From contig JANNWG010000046.1 of the NCBI GenBank assembly GCA_031414695.1, forward strand, positions 101,748-165,747: a stretch of DNA of 64,000 nt. The letters run 5' to 3'. The position numbers were made by a program, and so were the translations under genes. The notes under the pieces were generated by a model. The model ran no database searches. It worked only from the letters and a program-made list of their open reading frames with translations, and was not told the origin of the DNA. Every line of letters begins with the position of its first letter. Within the stretch, counting starts at the first letter, position 1. Positions 17,820-25,859 of the stretch are shown one piece after another. Source of the DNA: UKL13-2 sp031414695. Lineage in GTDB: Bacteria > Pseudomonadota > Gammaproteobacteria > Burkholderiales > Usitatibacteraceae.

Positions 17820-19166
17820 TCATGTTGCGCGCTTTACTCCCAACCGTTCCATGCGCCGATATAACGCCTGACGACTTAGGTTTAGCTCGCTGGCGGCTTG
17901 GGCAATGACGCCACCTGCACGATTTAATGCCGCTTCTATTGCATTACGGTCAGGCTCAAGATCATTGATAGCGTGAGGTGCTACAGCTGCAGTTTTTGGC
18001 AAGCCTAAATCTGCCACACTAATTTCATCCCCGCTACTTAATAGGCAAGCGCGTTGTATAACGTTTTTAAGCTCACGAACATTGCCGGGCCAATTGTGAC
18101 GCTGGAGTGCATCAATGGCATAAACACTTAAGCATTTATCCGCTTGTAAAAAATATTGCGCCAGCGGCAATATATCGTCAGTGCGGGCCGCGAGTGCGGG
18201 TAGCTTTAACTCAATCACATTGAGTCGGTAATACAAATCTTCGCGAAACGTACCCGCGGCAATCATCTGTGATAAATCCGCATTGGTTGCACTGATAACG
18301 CGCACCTTTACATGTCGCTCCACGTTGCTGCCAAGCCTTGTAAATCGACCGGTTTCAAGTACTCGCAACAATTTCATTTGCCCTGATAACGGCAAATTGC
18401 CAATTTCATCTAAGAACAGCGTGCCCCCATCTGCTGCTTCAAACTTACCTTCGCGCAACTTTGCAGCGCCCGTGTATGCCCCCGCTTCTGCGCCAAACAA
18501 TTCTGCTTCAATTAAATCTGCCGGTAGTGCACCGCAATTTAGCACCACAAACGCACCCGTTTTTACGCTGGAATTAGCTCGGATAATTTCGGCAATACCT
18601 TCTTTACCTGCGCCATTTGGCCCTGTGATGAGTACCGGCACATCCGCACGCGCCACTTGGCAGGCGATGGCCAGCACCTGCTCAGTCGCGGCATCTTTCC
18701 ACACATAATTGCCTAAATTAAACTGCTTGGAAAGCGCCTGTTTACGGGCATCTCCGCGTTGCCTTGTGTGTGCTAATAGCGCATTCGCCTCGCCCAACTC
18801 TAATAAATTCTGAGCGGTGGCAAGCAGTCGTTCATCATTCCAAGGCTTAGCCAAATAATCAGACGCGCCAGCCTTAACTAAATTTACCGCTGCGTCTAAA
18901 TGCGTCCACGCTGTAAGCAAAATGATGGGCAAATCTGGGTGACAGGCGCGTATTTTCTTAAACAACGCCACACCATCTTCACCCGATGTAGTGTCAGCAC
19001 TAAAATTCATATCTTGAATCACTAAATCAATGGGCATTTCGCCCAACATTTTTAGTCCCGCTGCAGGTGTCAACGCACTAATTGTGTTGATTTCTGCAAG
19101 TGAAAACAGCACCTCGAGGGCAAGTGCTACCGATTGATTATCGTCAATTACAAGAATAGTTGGCAT
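17820..19166 (-). CDS. NtrC-family sigma-54-dependent response regulator
   Basis: A 448-residue enhancer-binding protein: a receiver domain with phosphorylatable Asp52 (VIQDMNF), an AAA+ domain with a Walker A variant GPNGAGKE, GAYTGA in place of the sigma-54-contacting GAFTGA, Walker B GGTLFLDEIG, and a C-terminal Fis-type helix-turn-helix (SELNLSRQALYRRMERLG). It is encoded between the exporter permeases and its kinase. A sigma-54 promoter and a palindrome precede the whole operon, so autoregulation is likely. Confidence 0.95.
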   Translation of the reverse strand: MPTILVIDDNQSVALALEVLFSLAEINTISALTPAAGLKMLGEMPIDLVIQDMNFSADTTSGEDGVALFKKIRACHPDLPIILLTAWTHLDAAVNLVKAGASDYLAKPWNDERLLATAQNLLELGEANALLAHTRQRGDARKQALSKQFNLGNYVWKDAATEQVLAIACQVARADVPVLITGPNGAGKEGIAEIIRANSSVKTGAFVVLNCGALPADLIEAELFGAEAGAYTGAAKLREGKFEAADGGTLFLDEIGNLPLSGQMKLLRVLETGRFTRLGSNVERHVKVRVISATNADLSQMIAAGTFREDLYYRLNVIELKLPALAARTDDILPLAQYFLQADKCLSVYAIDALQRHNWPGNVRELKNVIQRACLLSSGDEISVADLGLPKTAAVAPHAINDLEPDRNAIEAALNRAGGVIAQAASELNLSRQALYRRMERLGVKRAT

Positions 19167-19188
19167 GAAATGAACTGATTTATAGAGA

Positions 19189-20418
19189 CTACACGCTACG
19201 AGTGGCTAAAGCGGGAGAAATACTTGCAGCACGACGCGCTGGCGCGTAGGCCGCAACAATGCCAAGCAAGAAAAATATCACAGAACCAATCGTCAAATAA
19301 CTAATGGGTAATTTTGCCAGTTCAAACTTCGCCACCAATAGCTGATTCAAGCCTATCGCCAGCAATAAGCCCGTCGCAATCCCCAGTGTCGTGATAAGGA
19401 TGTTTTCAGTAATAAAGTAGCGAAGAATATCAAACTGCGTCGCACCCAACGCGCGGCGCACGCCAATTTGTTTACGTCGCTGCGATACCCAAAGTGCGGT
19501 CATACCGACGATGCCGCTCACGGTGATTAACATCAGAAGCACGCTGACCGCGATCAACATCCACGCTAGGCCATTGTCGTTACGGTAGCGTTCAGCGCGA
19601 TGTTTTTCAACGCTCTCTGTTCTAATAATCATTGGCTGTGCGTGCGATTTTCGAATCACCTCCTCACTCTCGGCCATGATGCGATCACGCTGACCCGCTT
19701 CGACTCTGATCACAAAATCTGATCTAGGCGAAGAAATGCGGGCAGGTGAAATGGCCGAATACTCCGCACTTACACCGCGCTGAGCGTTCGTGGTTTGCAA
19801 GCGCTCTACCACGCCTACAATAGTTGAGCTGTCCGCATCCGCGCCCTGCCCCCAATAAATTGGTTTGCCTACAACGCTCACTTCATTAGGAAATAAATAG
19901 TTGGCGAGTGCGCGGGTAATGATGACCGTGGCTGGCTGAATGGTATCGGTTTCTACGTTCACGATGGCAATTTCTTCGGCCTTGAAGTCTCTACCCTCGA
20001 TAATTTTTAAGCCCATCGTATTGATAAAGCCATCGGTCGAATAATAGCGAGACGCGGCCACGCTTGGCTTTACTTCACGGGAATGCGTAATGCCTGACTG
20101 ACTACCGCTGCGCGTTAACGGCATTTGCGTAGTCCACGTTGCACCCAATACGCCCGGAATAGCCGCAAGTAATTGTGTTTGACGTAATTGCAGCGCAATA
20201 TTCTCCTCATGCGGCGGCGCTTTGAGGTGGCGCAAATCCAGCAGGAATGTTGAGGCTTCATCCACCATGCCCGTCTGGCGCGATGACATCACGGTACGCT
20301 CTTTGACAATATGTAGCGCATTAGCCAGCAGCGCAAGACTAATAGCAACTTGTGCGGCCACCAATAATGGCGCCATTTTATTGCGCATTAAGGCTGAAAA
20401 TATGGGTCTAATTTCCAT
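19189..20418 (-). CDS. MacB/FtsX-type ABC transporter permease (second)
   Basis: A 409-residue permease: one N-terminal membrane helix (about 12-32), a large periplasmic MacB-PCD-like domain and three C-terminal helices carrying the FtsX motif RRKQIGVRRALGAT. It follows the first permease by 23 bases. Two different permeases with one ATPase suggest a heterodimeric exporter. Confidence 0.92.
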   Translation of the reverse strand: MEIRPIFSALMRNKMAPLLVAAQVAISLALLANALHIVKERTVMSSRQTGMVDEASTFLLDLRHLKAPPHEENIALQLRQTQLLAAIPGVLGATWTTQMPLTRSGSQSGITHSREVKPSVAASRYYSTDGFINTMGLKIIEGRDFKAEEIAIVNVETDTIQPATVIITRALANYLFPNEVSVVGKPIYWGQGADADSSTIVGVVERLQTTNAQRGVSAEYSAISPARISSPRSDFVIRVEAGQRDRIMAESEEVIRKSHAQPMIIRTESVEKHRAERYRNDNGLAWMLIAVSVLLMLITVSGIVGMTALWVSQRRKQIGVRRALGATQFDILRYFITENILITTLGIATGLLLAIGLNQLLVAKFELAKLPISYLTIGSVIFFLLGIVAAYAPARRAASISPALATRSV

Positions 20419-20441
20419 AGTGAAATTCCTTGAGAAAATTT

Positions 20442-21770
20442 TTATTGTGATTTAAGTTCAGCCGCAGGGCTGATGGTGCATGCACGCCATGTCGGCCATA
20501 TACCTGCAATTAAACTGGCACTGACCGCTAAGGCGAAAGTTAAAAAAAACATTTGCCAATCTATGCGCGCCACAGCGGCAATTTGAAGTGATTGCTGAGA
20601 CAGCAACCACAGCCCACCAAAAGATAGGATCAAACCAAGTGCGCCGCCCGCAAGGCCTAGCACCGCAGTTTCTACAAAAAACTGATTAAAAATTTGTCGC
20701 CTTGATGCGCCCAATGCGCGACGCACACCAACCTCCGCACCACGTGTTGAAAATTTCGCCAAAAGTAGCCCAACTGTATTCACCAAGCACAGCAGCAAAA
20801 AACCAAACGCTAACCATGCCGATAGCTTCCGATCATCAGACACCACGCCCAAATGTGCCATCCACTCCATCACATCAAAAACTTGATCTTTATTGTTTCG
20901 CATATAGCGCCCAAGCTTGCGTTGCTCGGCCGTGAAGCCGCGTAAGTATTCATGCACAGCCGTACGCTCGGCCGCATTGGTGACTTCAAACCAAAATTGC
21001 ACCCATGTACATTCAGAATCAAGTAGACCTTGATATCCAGGCCCCATCTTGCTTCCCATGCACCAAGTGCTGCCATCATGTCTTTTCTGCGTCGCAATGG
21101 CGTTTGCAAATGGAATAAACACATCTTCTTCGCCCACATAAGCGCCACGTTGGTTATTAAACACATTGACAAAACGTGGCGATGGTCGCCACACCGCAGT
21201 CACGCCCGCGACTTGATAATCCAACCCAAATAACCGAATGCGCTTGCCCACCGGATTATCGTTACCGAATAATTTTTCGCTTATGTTTTTGCTAATCACC
21301 ACTACATTAGCCGCCGCCGTATCGTCTTCTACGCGCCACGCGCCGCCAAATAAAAACGGCACCTCAAACATCGTAAAAAAATCTGCGGTGGTGGCCGAGC
21401 CCGAAATATCGAGCACCGGCAAATTCGCTTGTGCTGGCTCTATCGCGCCAGACACCGTGTAAACCGCAGTACGTCGAATACCCTGTTGGCTATTCAGAAA
21501 AGTCACCGCATCGCGATAGGGTAGGCGCGATTGTTCTTGCTCCTTACCCGCTTCATAACCTTCTAACGGACCGTTATCAATCAAGGGAACCAGTAGATTG
21601 CGGCTTTTCTCAGGGATGGGATCACTCATCATCGCCGTTAAAACAGTCAAGGTTGAAATACTTGCCGCCACACCAACGGCTAAGGTCAATACCATGAGTG
21701 CAGTCAAAATCGGATTGCGCCTCAAGCTGTTAAGTCCAAGTTTGAAATAATAGCTAAACATAATTTGCAT
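20442..21770 (-). CDS. MacB/FtsX-type ABC transporter permease (first)
   Basis: A 442-residue permease of the same architecture: a first helix near residues 20-45 (NPILTALMVLTLAVGVAAS), a periplasmic domain, and an FtsX domain containing RGAEVGVRRALGASRRQI. It lies two bases from the ATPase gene. With its sister permease it would form a MacB-like mechanotransmission exporter, which moves substrates from periplasm to outside rather than across the inner membrane. Substrate unknown. Confidence 0.92.
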   Translation of the reverse strand: MQIMFSYYFKLGLNSLRRNPILTALMVLTLAVGVAASISTLTVLTAMMSDPIPEKSRNLLVPLIDNGPLEGYEAGKEQEQSRLPYRDAVTFLNSQQGIRRTAVYTVSGAIEPAQANLPVLDISGSATTADFFTMFEVPFLFGGAWRVEDDTAAANVVVISKNISEKLFGNDNPVGKRIRLFGLDYQVAGVTAVWRPSPRFVNVFNNQRGAYVGEEDVFIPFANAIATQKRHDGSTWCMGSKMGPGYQGLLDSECTWVQFWFEVTNAAERTAVHEYLRGFTAEQRKLGRYMRNNKDQVFDVMEWMAHLGVVSDDRKLSAWLAFGFLLLCLVNTVGLLLAKFSTRGAEVGVRRALGASRRQIFNQFFVETAVLGLAGGALGLILSFGGLWLLSQQSLQIAAVARIDWQMFFLTFALAVSASLIAGIWPTWRACTISPAAELKSQ

Positions 21771-21772
21771 CC

Positions 21773-22510
21773 TTAAGCGTGTGAAGCATGTGACGAATCA
21801 GCCACACGAATAGGCTGGGGAACCAATAAAGACGGGTCTTTTCGCACCAAATCACTCACCTGACCGTCAATAATATGCACGTTACGCTGGGTGCGTATGG
21901 CAAGCTCAGGATCATGGGTCACCATCAAAATCGTGGTGCCTTTAGCGTTAATGTCTTCTAATAATTCCATTACACTACGCGCCATTTGGCTATCTAAGTT
22001 GCCGGTCGGCTCATCTGCCAACAAGACTTTCGGTTTACCTGCGAGCGCACGGGCGATAGCCACACGCTGCTGTTGCCCCCCTGAGAGTTCCGCCGGATAG
22101 TGCTTGGCACGCGAGGCTAAGCCCACTTGGCTCAACGCATCTTCAATACGCTGTTTACGTTCAGATGCGTTTAAACCACGATAGCGCAACGGCACATCAA
22201 CGTTATCGAATAAATTTAGGTCCGGAATTAAATTAAAGCCTTGAAAAATAAAGCCCAGCTTTTCATTACGAAGCTTTGAACGTCCTGCATCATTTAAGCC
22301 GCTGACATCGACACCGTCTAAAAAATATTCGCCGCTGCTGAACTCCTCAAGCAAGCCAGCGATATTGAGGAAACTCGTTTTGCCCGAGCCTGATGGACCA
22401 GTCACAGTGACAAATTCACCTTGCGCCACGTTTATTTCAAACCCCCGCAAGGCGTGGGTTTCAATCATATGGGTGCGATAAATTTTGCTTAAATTTTTCA
22501 TTTTTAACAT
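21773..22510 (-). CDS. MacB/LolD-type ABC transporter ATP-binding protein
   Basis: ATPase of 245 residues with Walker A GPSGSGKT, signature LSGGQQQRVAIARAL and Walker B VLLADEPTGNLD followed by the switch histidine (MVTHDPE). It starts 17 bases after the adaptor gene and energises the two permeases that follow. Confidence 0.96.
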   Translation of the reverse strand: MLKMKNLSKIYRTHMIETHALRGFEINVAQGEFVTVTGPSGSGKTSFLNIAGLLEEFSSGEYFLDGVDVSGLNDAGRSKLRNEKLGFIFQGFNLIPDLNLFDNVDVPLRYRGLNASERKQRIEDALSQVGLASRAKHYPAELSGGQQQRVAIARALAGKPKVLLADEPTGNLDSQMARSVMELLEDINAKGTTILMVTHDPELAIRTQRNVHIIDGQVSDLVRKDPSLLVPQPIRVADSSHASHA

Positions 22511-22527
22511 AGCAACACTTTCTAAAA

Positions 22528-23808
22528 TTAATTATTTATTGAAACTCGCTCGGCGTTTTCAAACACTTCGCTGCCCGAAACCACCACCGCCTCACCTTCA
22601 CGTAATCCCGACATAATTTCGACTGCCGCTATACTGGTAGCACCAAGCATTACGCTACGACGCACTGCAATACTGCCTTCCAATACATAGGCAAATTTGC
22701 CGCCACCCTGCTCTACAAATGAACCACGCTGTACAAGCAACACATTCGGCTTTTCTTCGATCAAGATGCGCGCTGAAATACGTTGGTTTTGACGTAGTCC
22801 GACTGGCTGTGCGTCTTTAAATCGTGCTCGTGCTAGCACTTGGTTTTTAACGACCTCTGGCGAAATAGCAGACAAAGTGGCGATGTGTTTTACGCCAGCA
22901 ATGTCAATTTCTACGCGCATGCCAATGCCTAAATCCGCCACATATGTTTCAGGGATTTCCAATTCAAGCTCTAGCTTGGATAGATCTACCAAGGTCAGGA
23001 TCGGCGTATTGGCTTGTACCACGCTACGATTCGCCACTGATAGTGTGCCTATAAAACCATCCATCGGCGCGCGTAATTTCAATTCATCCACACGACGCTT
23101 GGCGTTAGCGTAAACCAAACGCTGGTTTTGTAATTGGCTAAATTTGGTCTTAAGCTCAAGCTCTACATTCTGGTTTTCTAAATCAGTGGCCGCTTCAGCG
23201 TGCTTGGCACGAATTTCGGCTGACTTTAAGGCATCCTCAGCCCTTAAAAAATCCACTTTCGACACAATGCCAACACCTACCGCTTGCACCCGCTCATACG
23301 CGCGCTTGGCTGATACGCGTTCAATTTCGGCTTGGTCAGCGTCACGACGCGCGGTGAGCTTTTGCTTCTTGGATAATATTTGGCTGCGCGCCACTTCGGC
23401 TTCCAACTGCTCGGTGTTGGTTTGTTCGCGCTTTAATGCATCTGTTAAATCTGGCGACTCTAGCTCCGCTAACAGGTCGCCCTTCTTTACCGTGTCCCCA
23501 GCATTGGCTTTCAAATTTACGGTACTTATCGCAGTTGAAAATAAAGTTAAGTTCACCGCTGCCACCACCTTACCGTTTACCGACGCATCGCGCACGAGGA
23601 TACCGCGCACCACTACAGCTGTGCGAATGCGTGCGGCATTAACGGATTGCGAACTACTGCGCCAAGCATCAAGTAAGACGATGGCGCAGCCAAGCAAGAA
23701 GATGCTCAACAGTACGAAGACGCCAATGCGACGTTGGCGCGCGCGCTTCAATTGCTTGATGGCAGCCGGGGCTAATTGGGCATCTTGAGATAATGGCTCG
23801 CGGATCAT
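22528..23808 (-). CDS. HlyD/MacA-family periplasmic adaptor protein
   Basis: Membrane-fusion protein of 426 residues: one N-terminal membrane helix (about 27-50), a lipoyl-like half (LKANAGDTVKKGDLLAELESPDL), an alpha-helical hairpin and a beta-barrel domain. It should connect the ABC permeases to an outer-membrane channel, which is not encoded here. The frame is open to 23844, but the sigma-54 promoter core covers 23840-23856, so only the ATG at 23808 (MIREPLSQ) lies downstream of the expected transcription start. First gene of the six-gene operon. Confidence 0.92.
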   Translation of the reverse strand: MIREPLSQDAQLAPAAIKQLKRARQRRIGVFVLLSIFLLGCAIVLLDAWRSSSQSVNAARIRTAVVVRGILVRDASVNGKVVAAVNLTLFSTAISTVNLKANAGDTVKKGDLLAELESPDLTDALKREQTNTEQLEAEVARSQILSKKQKLTARRDADQAEIERVSAKRAYERVQAVGVGIVSKVDFLRAEDALKSAEIRAKHAEAATDLENQNVELELKTKFSQLQNQRLVYANAKRRVDELKLRAPMDGFIGTLSVANRSVVQANTPILTLVDLSKLELELEIPETYVADLGIGMRVEIDIAGVKHIATLSAISPEVVKNQVLARARFKDAQPVGLRQNQRISARILIEEKPNVLLVQRGSFVEQGGGKFAYVLEGSIAVRRSVMLGATSIAAVEIMSGLREGEAVVVSGSEVFENAERVSINN

Positions 23809-23839
23809 GGTGGTTGGCTTGAAAGGTATAACCCTTAAT

Positions 23840-23856
23840 AGCACTTACCATGCCAA
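23840..23856 (-). promoter_or_regulatory. Sigma-54 (-24/-12) promoter of the exporter/two-component operon
   Basis: The minus strand reads TTGGCATGGTAAGTGCT. Compared with the consensus YTGGCACG-N4-TTGCW it keeps GG and GC at the correct spacing and differs only at two flexible positions. Transcription would start near 23829, about 20 bases before the adaptor ATG. The operon encodes its own NtrC-type activator. Confidence 0.75.
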
Positions 23857-23899
23857 CACTTAAGCATTTGATTTATAACAAATATATTCGACTTTGAAG

Positions 23900-23914
23900 T
23901 GTCCGTGGCGGACA
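23900..23914. promoter_or_regulatory. Candidate enhancer (upstream activating) site for the NtrC-type regulator
   Basis: TGTCCG-TGG-CGGACA is a perfect inverted repeat centred about 78 bases upstream of the predicted start, where enhancer sites usually lie. A weaker partial copy (GTC...GGAC) follows at about 23919-23932. Confidence 0.55.
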
Positions 23915-24178
23915 AACAGTCTAGTGCCGGACGCTGGTTTGCCACGACCACTATAAAAATTGTTGGCATTAATTAAGCCCAGCCATCACATCAACATCTA
24001 CGCCCCAGATTGCATCGGCTATCGACATCACGCTTTCTATACAATCAAAACGTGCCCAATTTAGCAACACCTTGCTGAGTACCGATTCTGCTGATCAATT
24101 CAAACCGCTTGAACCATTGAGGCCTAGCGAGCGCTAGATTATTTGGCATTAAAAAGCGTAATCACTACGTAAGGCTCA
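23915..24178. other. Intergenic region upstream of the exporter promoter
   Basis: Contains the weaker half-site near 23919-23932. I see no other gene or strong signal. A short open frame of about 41 codons on the minus strand (around 23970-24095) has no recognisable product. Confidence 0.4.
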
Positions 24179-24643
24179 CTATCCGCCACGCTTAGCCGAA
24201 ATAATCTTCGTATTCACACCCGCAAAGTTAAGCCCGCCAAAGAGGCGTCCGTGCTCAATTTTTACGCAGCGATCCATGACGACATCAAGACCTGCGACGG
24301 CGGCTTTGTTTGCGGCTGCATCATTGACGACACCCAATTGTAACCACAGCGATTTCGCGCCGATGGCAATAGCTTCGTCGGCGAGCGCACCAATTTCTTC
24401 ACTGCGACGAAAGCAATCCACCATGTCAATTGGTTGCGGAATATCGCGCAGATTTGCGTAGCATTTCTCACCTAGCACTTCGGTGTAAGCGGGGTTAACG
24501 GGAATAATTTTATAGCCATGTTCTTGCATATATTTCGCCGCAAAAAAACTCGGCCGCCACCAATTCGCCGATAAGCCCACTACTGCTATGGTGCGGGTAT
24601 TTTTTAACACGCGACGTAAGCCCGCAATGTCATCGACCATCAT
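24179..24643 (-). CDS. CoA-binding domain protein (YccU-like)
   Basis: Single Rossmann-like CoA-binding domain, 154 residues, of the YccU/DUF type. The nucleotide-binding start TIAVVGLSANWWRPS is followed by GYKIIPVNPAYTEVLGEKCY and LWLQLGVVND. Its physiological role is not established. It overlaps ccmH by four bases (ATGA), so it is the last gene of the cytochrome maturation operon, though nothing suggests a direct role in that process. Confidence 0.88.
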   Translation of the reverse strand: MMVDDIAGLRRVLKNTRTIAVVGLSANWWRPSFFAAKYMQEHGYKIIPVNPAYTEVLGEKCYANLRDIPQPIDMVDCFRRSEEIGALADEAIAIGAKSLWLQLGVVNDAAANKAAVAGLDVVMDRCVKIEHGRLFGGLNFAGVNTKIISAKRGG

Positions 24644-25176
24644 TTTGGTGTCTCATCATCGAGTAAGGCTTTAGCGCGCGCCGTTTTAGCGTCGTCTCCT
24701 GGGCTTGCCGCTACAGTTGTAAGTGCTAAAAATCGGCGGCGACGACCAACCCAAAAAGCGATAAACGCACCACCACCCAGCAACACAAATGGCCCAAACC
24801 AGAGCACCCATGTTTTGCGGTCAACGGGTGGGTTGTAGAGCACAAAGTCACCATAGCGTACTCGTAAAAAATCTTTGATTTCTGCATCGGTTTTACCAGA
24901 TGCAACTAAGGAGCGTACCTCACGCCGTAAATCTCCCGCCAGCCCAGCGGGTGAATCTGCCAAGGTTTGATTTTGACAAACGAGGCAACGTAATTCACTT
25001 TCAAGTTTTTTTAAGCGTAGTGCAAGTTCAGGCGATGGCAGCGGCTGAAGTGGTGTTGTTAATTGCGCAAAGGCAGGCATGGCGATGACGAAAATAAAGG
25101 CGCACAGGTATTTTTGAAGAATATGTTTGGCGCTATCCAATCCAGCTACAAATGCGGGTGGATACCGAACAAGCAT
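24640..25176 (-). CDS. ccmH: Cytochrome c maturation protein CcmH (thiol oxidoreductase part)
   Basis: Periplasmic, membrane-anchored protein that reduces apocytochrome thiols before heme attachment. The family motif LRCLVCQNQTLADSPAGLA carries the redox cysteines; one C-terminal helix anchors it. I start at the ATG 25176, ahead of the hydrophobic signal (CAFIFVIAMPAFA). The frame is open to 25272, but that extension is made of the dispersed element at 25198-25258 and does not look like coding sequence. A TTG at 25140 is also possible. CcmI is a separate gene, at the other end of the operon. Confidence 0.9.
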   Translation of the reverse strand: MLVRYPPAFVAGLDSAKHILQKYLCAFIFVIAMPAFAQLTTPLQPLPSPELALRLKKLESELRCLVCQNQTLADSPAGLAGDLRREVRSLVASGKTDAEIKDFLRVRYGDFVLYNPPVDRKTWVLWFGPFVLLGGGAFIAFWVGRRRRFLALTTVAASPGDDAKTARAKALLDDETPK

Positions 25177-25197
25177 TTTGAATAATTCACAAACTCT

Positions 25198-25258
25198 GAT
25201 ACTGGCGGACATCTTCGAGCAAAAATGTCTGTAAGCACCCGTCAATAGTCGTGTTTTA
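25198..25258 (+). repeat. Dispersed intergenic element, copy 2, inside the ccm operon
   Basis: Shares TTCGAGCA-AAATG--TGTAAG---CCGT and flanking matches with 62916-62975, roughly two thirds identity over ~60 bases by eye. It fills the gap between ccmG and ccmH and makes the ccmH frame appear longer than it is. GACAT and ATGTC arms could form a small hairpin. Confidence 0.6.
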
Positions 25259-25278
25259 AAAAAAATAGTCATCTACAC

Positions 25279-25857
25279 TCACATCACCTTCTGCAAATCA
25301 CGAATGATTGGCAGTAATTTTTCATTCATCACTTTGGCATCAATGGGGCCTGTGTGTTTCTCGCGCACGATGCCAGCTTTGTCGATGATGAATGTTTCCG
25401 GCGCGCCGTAAACACCCCAATCAATTGCGACACGCCCATCAATATCACTTACGCTCAAACGATACGGGTCACCATATTTTGCGAGCCAGCCTTTGGCGGC
25501 GATAGGATCATCTTTCCAATTAAAACCGACGATAGGCACAACTTGATTTTTAGCTAAATCATTTAGTAGCGGGTGCTCATAACGGCACGACGCGCACCAG
25601 CTTCCCCAAACATTGAGTAGCCAGACCTTGCCTTTCATCGACGCGGGTGAAAATTTATCGCCCGGCGTGTGCAAGATGGGCAGGCTAAATTGCGGCGCGG
25701 GTTTGCCGATGAGTGCCGATGGCACTTCGCGCGGGTTTAAAAATAAGCCCTGATACAAAAACCAGACTAAGGTAAAAAATACAACCAGCGGTAAAAAAAA
25801 TTGCCACGCGCGTTTGGCTTTATTTGTTTGATCCGCCACAGTGGCAGCGCTCGACAT
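25279..25857 (-). CDS. ccmG: Thiol:disulfide interchange protein CcmG/DsbE
   Basis: Membrane-anchored periplasmic thioredoxin-like protein, 192 residues. A signal anchor lies near residues 17-35 and the active site is WCASC in the context WGSWCASCRYEHP. The CcmG insert region GFNWKDDPIAAKGWL and the cis-proline region YGAPETFIID are present. It keeps apocytochrome cysteines reduced together with CcmH. It is two bases from ccmF. Confidence 0.95.
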   Translation of the reverse strand: MSSAATVADQTNKAKRAWQFFLPLVVFFTLVWFLYQGLFLNPREVPSALIGKPAPQFSLPILHTPGDKFSPASMKGKVWLLNVWGSWCASCRYEHPLLNDLAKNQVVPIVGFNWKDDPIAAKGWLAKYGDPYRLSVSDIDGRVAIDWGVYGAPETFIIDKAGIVREKHTGPIDAKVMNEKLLPIIRDLQKVM

Positions 25858-25859
25858 AG

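Noticed and set aside
23970..24095. 41-codon minus-strand frame with a stretch (LNWARFDCIES) faintly like part of the histidine kinase
   Set aside because: Too short and too weak a match to call a gene remnant.
25177..25272. N-terminal extension of CcmH from 25272
   Set aside because: The extra ~32 codons consist of the dispersed element and precede a normal signal sequence.
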